Shown: positions 60,401-64,000 of the stretch, piece by piece
How the letters are laid out: the number at the start of each line of letters is the position of its first letter
Numbering within the stretch: position 1 is the first letter of the stretch
Source of the DNA: Cyanobacteria bacterium FACHB-502
Lineage (GTDB): Bacteria; Cyanobacteriota; Cyanobacteriia; Elainellales; Elainellaceae
DNA length: 64,000 nt
Direction of reading: 5' to 3'
Assembly (NCBI GenBank): GCA_014695325.1
Contig: JACJNZ010000034.1
Location: 1-64,000 of the forward strand
Made by a program: the position numbers and the translations under genes
Notes under the pieces: model-generated
What the model saw: only the letters and a program-made list of their open reading frames with translations
Told to the model about the DNA's origin: nothing
The model's database searches: none

Positions 60401-60447
60401 TTCAATGCTTGTTTCTATTCAATGCTTGTCTGTTCAATGTCTGCTCG
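60401..60447 (+). repeat. Three imperfect direct repeats in the urtA-urtB gap
   Basis: TTCAATGCTTGT at 60401 and 60418 and TTCAATGTCTGC at 60433 are spaced about 15-17 bases apart, just after the stem-loop. No function is evident. Confidence 0.5.
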
Positions 60448-60506
60448 ATTCCATCTCTATTTAATTTCATATACGTTCCTTGTCCGCTCGACCCGGAGGT
60501 AAGCAC

Positions 60507-61667
60507 TTGTTTACAGGAATTCTTGACGGACTGTTCAGCGGTCTTAGTATTGGCTCTATCTTGCTGCTGGCATCGCTGGGACTGGCGATCGTCTTTGGCT
60601 TGATGGGCGTAATTAATATGGCGCATGGCGAACTGATGATGCTGGGTGCCTATACCACTTATGTCGTGCAAAACGGCTTCAAGACATTAGGCGAGCCCTG
60701 GCAAGGCGGCTATATTTTTGTTGCCCTGATCATGGCATTTCTGGTGGCGGCCTTGGTGGGGCTATTGCTGGAGCGAGGTGTAATTCGCTTTCTCTACGGG
60801 CGACCACTCGAAACCCTGCTGGCAACCTGGGGTGTGAGTTTGATTTTGCAGCAGTTTGTCCGTAGCGTGAACTGGGTAATGATTGTGGGTCTGCTGCTGT
60901 TTTCGCTGCTGTTTTTTGGCGGACTCTGGCTCTTGAAGCGACGACCTGATTTTCAACGGATTCGGACTGGGGCGATCGCGATTCTGCTTCCTCTCGCGCT
61001 TGGCATTACTGGAGCAGTTGGATCACTGCTGAGTCAAACTTACCAGCTCGCCATAACCAAACCTTGGTTTGGAGCGCAAAACGTAGATGTAACGGCTCCC
61101 AAATGGCTGCTCGGCGGTTTACCTATCGGTAACTACCAGCTTCCCTACACGCGCATGTTCATTATGGCGCTGACGATCGTTTGCGTGCTTGGCATTTACT
61201 GGTTCTTGCAAAAAACGCCCTGGGGTCTACGAATTCGATCGGTGACCCAAAATCGCAACATGAGTGCTTGTCTGGGAATTCCAACCCAAAAGGTTGATGC
61301 GCTCACATTTGCACTGGGATCTGGTTTGGCTGGAATTGCGGGCTGTGCAGTCAGCTTACTGGGATCAGTCGGTCCGAACACCGGACAAAACTATATTGTG
61401 AACACCTTTATGGTGGTGGTGGTAGGTGGCGTTGGCAAATTGGTAGGGACGATCGCAGGTGCGCTAGTGCTGGGCGTTTTAGACTATGTGCTGGGTTCAG
61501 GGGTGCTGGCAATGCTGCTCACGCCTGTCAAACCTCTGTCAGACTTCTTCACCTTCTTTGCAACGACCAGCATGGCAAAAGTAATGGTCTTTTTCCTGAT
61601 CGTCGTTTTCTTGCAATACCGTCCTGCTGGTTTGTTTCCGCAGAAGGGACGCACGGTGGACGCTTAA
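60507..61667 (+). CDS. urtB: Urea ABC transporter permease UrtB
   Basis: 386-aa inner-membrane permease of the LivH type with about eight to nine helices. Typical segments: GILDGLFSGLSIGSILLLAS, GVINMAHGELMMLGAYTTYV, LATWGVSLILQQFVRSV, NTFMVVVVGGVGKLVGTIAG. GGAGG at 60495-60499 is 7 bases before TTG 60507, so I prefer this start to the TTG at 60480. It forms the membrane channel with UrtC. Confidence 0.93.
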   Translation: MFTGILDGLFSGLSIGSILLLASLGLAIVFGLMGVINMAHGELMMLGAYTTYVVQNGFKTLGEPWQGGYIFVALIMAFLVAALVGLLLERGVIRFLYGRPLETLLATWGVSLILQQFVRSVNWVMIVGLLLFSLLFFGGLWLLKRRPDFQRIRTGAIAILLPLALGITGAVGSLLSQTYQLAITKPWFGAQNVDVTAPKWLLGGLPIGNYQLPYTRMFIMALTIVCVLGIYWFLQKTPWGLRIRSVTQNRNMSACLGIPTQKVDALTFALGSGLAGIAGCAVSLLGSVGPNTGQNYIVNTFMVVVVGGVGKLVGTIAGALVLGVLDYVLGSGVLAMLLTPVKPLSDFFTFFATTSMAKVMVFFLIVVFLQYRPAGLFPQKGRTVDA

Positions 61668-61698
61668 CTGACCTTCAAGGGAGCATTGGGAGAATAAA

Positions 61699-62871
61699 AT
61701 GACGGCACAGGCGATTGAACAACACAAAATTGATTGGACAAAACGGCGATCGCTTTTAATCGAAGCCGGAATCGTAGCAGTCGTCGTGCTGCTGCTGATC
61801 TTCCTAGTTCCGGCGGTTTTGTCCGTTTTTCGTTTGAGTTTGATGGGGCGTTTCCTTGCACTGGCGATTGTCGCGCTGGGCATCGATCTAATTTGGGGAT
61901 TCACGGGATTGCTCAGTTTGGGGCATGGCGTATTCTTTACGCTCGGCGGCTACGCGCTGGCAATGCACTTAAAGCTGCAAATTCCACCCACGGCAAGCAG
62001 CCCGCTTCCTGAATTCATGTCCCTTTATGGCGTGACCGAGTTGCCCTGGTTCTGGAAACCCTTTTATTCATTCGGCTTTACTGCCTTAGCAGTGGTAGTT
62101 ATTCCGGGTATCCTGGCAGCAATTCTGGGCTACCTCTTCTTTCGCAATCGGATTCGCGGAGTCTACTTCTCGATTCTGACGCAGGCAATGACCATTATCT
62201 TTTTCAACTTCTTCAATGGTCAGCAAAAACTATTTAACGGCACAAATGGTCTAACCGATTTTCAAACCTTTCTAGGTGCAAAGGTCAATGCGCCGGAAAC
62301 TCGGTATACCTTCTATATTCTCACTATCCTCTTCCTGGTAATTGCCTACGCTCTCTGTCGCTGGCTAACGAGTGGCAGATTTGGACGAATGCTAATAGCA
62401 ATCCGCGATGATGAAAGCCGTGCCCGATTTACAGGCTACAATCCTACAACCTTCAAGCTTCTGGTCTTTGTGATCTCGGCGATGCTAGCAGGGGTTGCAG
62501 GAGCGTTTTACACGCTACAAAGCGAGATTGTTTCACCCAACTCGATGAATATTGCTTTTTCGATCGAAATGGTGATTTGGGTTGCAGTCGGGGGGCGTGC
62601 CACGCTAATTGGGGCAATCTTGGGGGCGATCGTCGTTAACTTCGCTAAAAGTCTTCTCAGTGAGCGGTTCCCCGATATCTGGCTATTCTTTCAGGGCGGC
62701 TTGTTCCTGATTGTGGTAATGGTTCTCCCGAATGGTGTCGTCGGTTGGATACGCACCGAAGGCATGAATCTATTTCGTCAGTGGTTCGGTCAGCACAAAC
62801 GTTCCGTAACATATCCCAGCTTGGAGCAAGATCCAGAGGTTGAACATGAACGCCAAAATTTTGGAGATTGA
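61699..62871 (+). CDS. urtC: Urea ABC transporter permease UrtC
   Basis: 390-aa LivM-type permease with about ten helices. Seen: LALAIVALGIDLIWGFTGLL, LSLGHGVFFTLGGYALAMHL, FFNFFNGQQKLFNGTNGLTD and AIRDDESRARFTGYNP, the coupling-loop region that meets the ATPases. It starts 31 bases after urtB and overlaps the start of urtD by 26 bases, fitting one operon. Confidence 0.94.
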   Translation: MTAQAIEQHKIDWTKRRSLLIEAGIVAVVVLLLIFLVPAVLSVFRLSLMGRFLALAIVALGIDLIWGFTGLLSLGHGVFFTLGGYALAMHLKLQIPPTASSPLPEFMSLYGVTELPWFWKPFYSFGFTALAVVVIPGILAAILGYLFFRNRIRGVYFSILTQAMTIIFFNFFNGQQKLFNGTNGLTDFQTFLGAKVNAPETRYTFYILTILFLVIAYALCRWLTSGRFGRMLIAIRDDESRARFTGYNPTTFKLLVFVISAMLAGVAGAFYTLQSEIVSPNSMNIAFSIEMVIWVAVGGRATLIGAILGAIVVNFAKSLLSERFPDIWLFFQGGLFLIVVMVLPNGVVGWIRTEGMNLFRQWFGQHKRSVTYPSLEQDPEVEHERQNFGD

Positions 62872-63649
62872 AAACTTGACGGTAAGCTTTGACGGCTTCA
62901 AGGCTCTCAACCGCCTCAACTTTTCAATGGATACAGGTGAACTGCGCGTCATCATTGGTCCAAATGGGGCAGGTAAAACTACTTTCCTCGACATCATCAC
63001 AGGGAAGGTAAAGCCAACTGAGGGGCAGGTTCGATTCAAAGGGCGAAATCTGCGATCGTATTCCGAACACCAGATTGCCCGGTTGGGAGTAGGAAGAAAG
63101 TTCCAAACGCCCAGAGTCTATCTCAACCTCACCCCTCGCGAAAACCTGGAGCTAGCCTGCAACCCTCGCAAAACTGTCTTCAAAACTCTATTTAGACGTA
63201 CTCCTGCACTGGAGCGGCAAACGGTCAAAGAATTGCTAGAGACGATCGGACTGTCCGCCAAAGCAGACCTGAAGGCAAACCTCCTATCCCATGGCGAAAA
63301 ACAGTGGCTCGAAATTGGAATGCTGGTTGCCCAGTCCCCTGATCTGCTCCTAGTGGACGAACCTGTTGCAGGGCTCACCGATGAGGAAACCTATCGAACA
63401 GGCGAACTGCTGGTTGCACTCTCCAAAAGCCACTCCGTTATCGTGATTGAACACGACATGGAGTTCGTTCGCCAGATTGCCCGCAAAGTAACGGTGCTGC
63501 ACGAAGGCTCAGTTCTTTTTGAAGGCAACATTGAGCAAGTGCAAAGCGACCCGCGTGTAATCGAAGTCTATCTGGGACAGGAAATCGAATCCGAAGATGA
63601 CCTGCCTTCTGCGACTGCCTTCTCAATCTCTCCTTCCTTGACTCCCTAA
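62846..63649 (+). CDS. urtD: Urea ABC transporter ATP-binding protein UrtD
   Basis: 267-aa ATPase of the LivG type. Walker A is GPNGAGKTT (about 35-43), a degenerate signature LLSHGEKQWLEIG replaces LSGGQ as is usual in UrtD, Walker B is LLLVDEPVAGL and the switch His is in IEHDMEFV. ATG 62846 is used; it lies inside the end of urtC, behind AGAGG. Confidence 0.94.
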   Translation: MNAKILEIENLTVSFDGFKALNRLNFSMDTGELRVIIGPNGAGKTTFLDIITGKVKPTEGQVRFKGRNLRSYSEHQIARLGVGRKFQTPRVYLNLTPRENLELACNPRKTVFKTLFRRTPALERQTVKELLETIGLSAKADLKANLLSHGEKQWLEIGMLVAQSPDLLLVDEPVAGLTDEETYRTGELLVALSKSHSVIVIEHDMEFVRQIARKVTVLHEGSVLFEGNIEQVQSDPRVIEVYLGQEIESEDDLPSATAFSISPSLTP

Positions 63650-63655
63650 TCTGCA

Positions 63656-64000
63656 ATGACTCAGACTTACTCTGATTCGATCGCCTCATCTAGCAGCGCG
63701 GCTCAACCTTTGATGCTGCAAGTCTCCGGCTTGAACGTCTACTACGGCGAAAGCCACATTCTCCGCAATGTCGATCTCAGTGTCCCTCAGGGTCAAATGG
63801 TCTGCCTCATCGGTCGCAATGGCGTAGGCAAAACCACCCTACTCAAAACCATCATGGGACTTCTCCCCGCTCGCAGCGGCATAATTTCTTTTGAGGGGCA
63901 ACTAATCAACCACTGCTCACCCGATCGTCGTGCCCGTATGGGAATTGGTTACGTGCCTCAAGGGCGAGAGGTTATTCCCCGTTTAAGCGTCAAGGAAAAT
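63656..64000 (+). CDS. urtE: Urea ABC transporter ATP-binding protein UrtE (partial)
   Basis: The first 115 codons of the second ATPase of the urea transporter (LivF type), cut by the window end. LQVSGLNVYYGESHILRNVD, Walker A GRNGVGKTT and TIMGLLPARSG are clear, followed by RARMGIGYVPQGREVIPRL with the Q-loop. ATG 63656 lies 6 bases after the urtD stop; a second in-frame ATG at 63713 (MLQVSGLN) matches the usual shorter N-terminus and is an alternative. Confidence 0.92.
   Translation, partial: MTQTYSDSIASSSSAAQPLMLQVSGLNVYYGESHILRNVDLSVPQGQMVCLIGRNGVGKTTLLKTIMGLLPARSGIISFEGQLINHCSPDRRARMGIGYVPQGREVIPRLSVKEN

Noticed and set aside
60402-60671. 89-aa minus-strand ORF at the urtB start
   Set aside because: Antisense of the direct repeats and the urtB N-terminus.

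Overview
The window is chromosomal DNA of a cyanobacterium. Support comes from the 3' end of a photosystem II D2 gene, PipX/PipY, the SepF-ProC neighbourhood, a biliverdin reductase, the urea transporter with an NtcA box, SLH-domain porin genes, and the very frequent GCGATCGC/CGATCG motif (HIP1) typical of many cyanobacteria. The species cannot be fixed from sequence alone; gene content fits a Leptolyngbya- or Oscillatoriales-like filamentous group. I recognised no tRNA, rRNA, CRISPR array or intact insertion sequence.

Layout. 1-1 kb: end of a psbD not followed by psbC, then a short gene-poor stretch with a 23-codon ORF behind an unusually perfect Shine-Dalgarno and two hairpins. 1-9.2 kb: porin, Rrf2 regulator next to cysK, DnaJ-domain protein, der, EcfT-type transporter, pipX-pipY. 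9.2-10.5 kb: a 1.3-kb stretch with no secure gene. 10.5-16.4 kb: sepF, proC, a small membrane protein, a PucC/BCD-type MFS protein, inositol monophosphatase, DUF4168 protein and a PfkB sugar kinase. 16.6-28.7 kb: the most unusual block, an 8.5-kb type I polyketide synthase fused to a PLP alpha-oxoamine synthase, followed by an isopropylmalate-dehydrogenase-like gene, a gene broken by an in-frame stop, and a fused LeuD-LeuC-like isomerase. 28.8-44.5 kb: rhodanese-like protein, oligopeptide-type binding protein, S1-domain protein, aldose epimerase, CapA-like protein, two pentapeptide-repeat membrane proteins, a glycosyltransferase and biliverdin reductase. 44.5-51.3 kb: uppS-cdaA, lysA, rimI (with an in-frame repeat insertion) and clpC. 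51.4-54.1 kb: an accessory patch with a divergent small gene/XRE regulator pair around a perfect 18-bp palindrome, an AbiJ-like protein and a NERD-domain protein. 54.3-64 kb: a GST, ureE-ureF, a microbial rhodopsin, ureG and urtABCDE (urtE runs off the end).

How genes work together. The 55-64 kb region is a nitrogen module: UrtABCDE imports urea and UreE/F/G load nickel into urease, whose subunits are not in the window. A perfect NtcA box with a correctly spaced -10 sits upstream of urtA, and pipX upstream encodes the NtcA coactivator. The PKS block probably makes a long-chain alpha-amino ketone: the PKS builds an acyl chain on its ACP and the C-terminal PLP domain would release it by decarboxylative condensation with an amino acid. 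The two leucine-pathway-like genes beside it resemble the hphB/hphCD pair used for homophenylalanine chain extension in Nostoc, which suggests, without proving, that the amino-acid partner is chain-extended.

Main candidates for follow-up are the PKS-oxoamine synthase/chain-extension cluster, a rhodopsin with a T-S-T motif inside the urea gene cluster, the palindrome-centred divergent gene pair next to an AbiJ-like gene, two families of dispersed repeats, and the short ORF behind the 11-nt Shine-Dalgarno.
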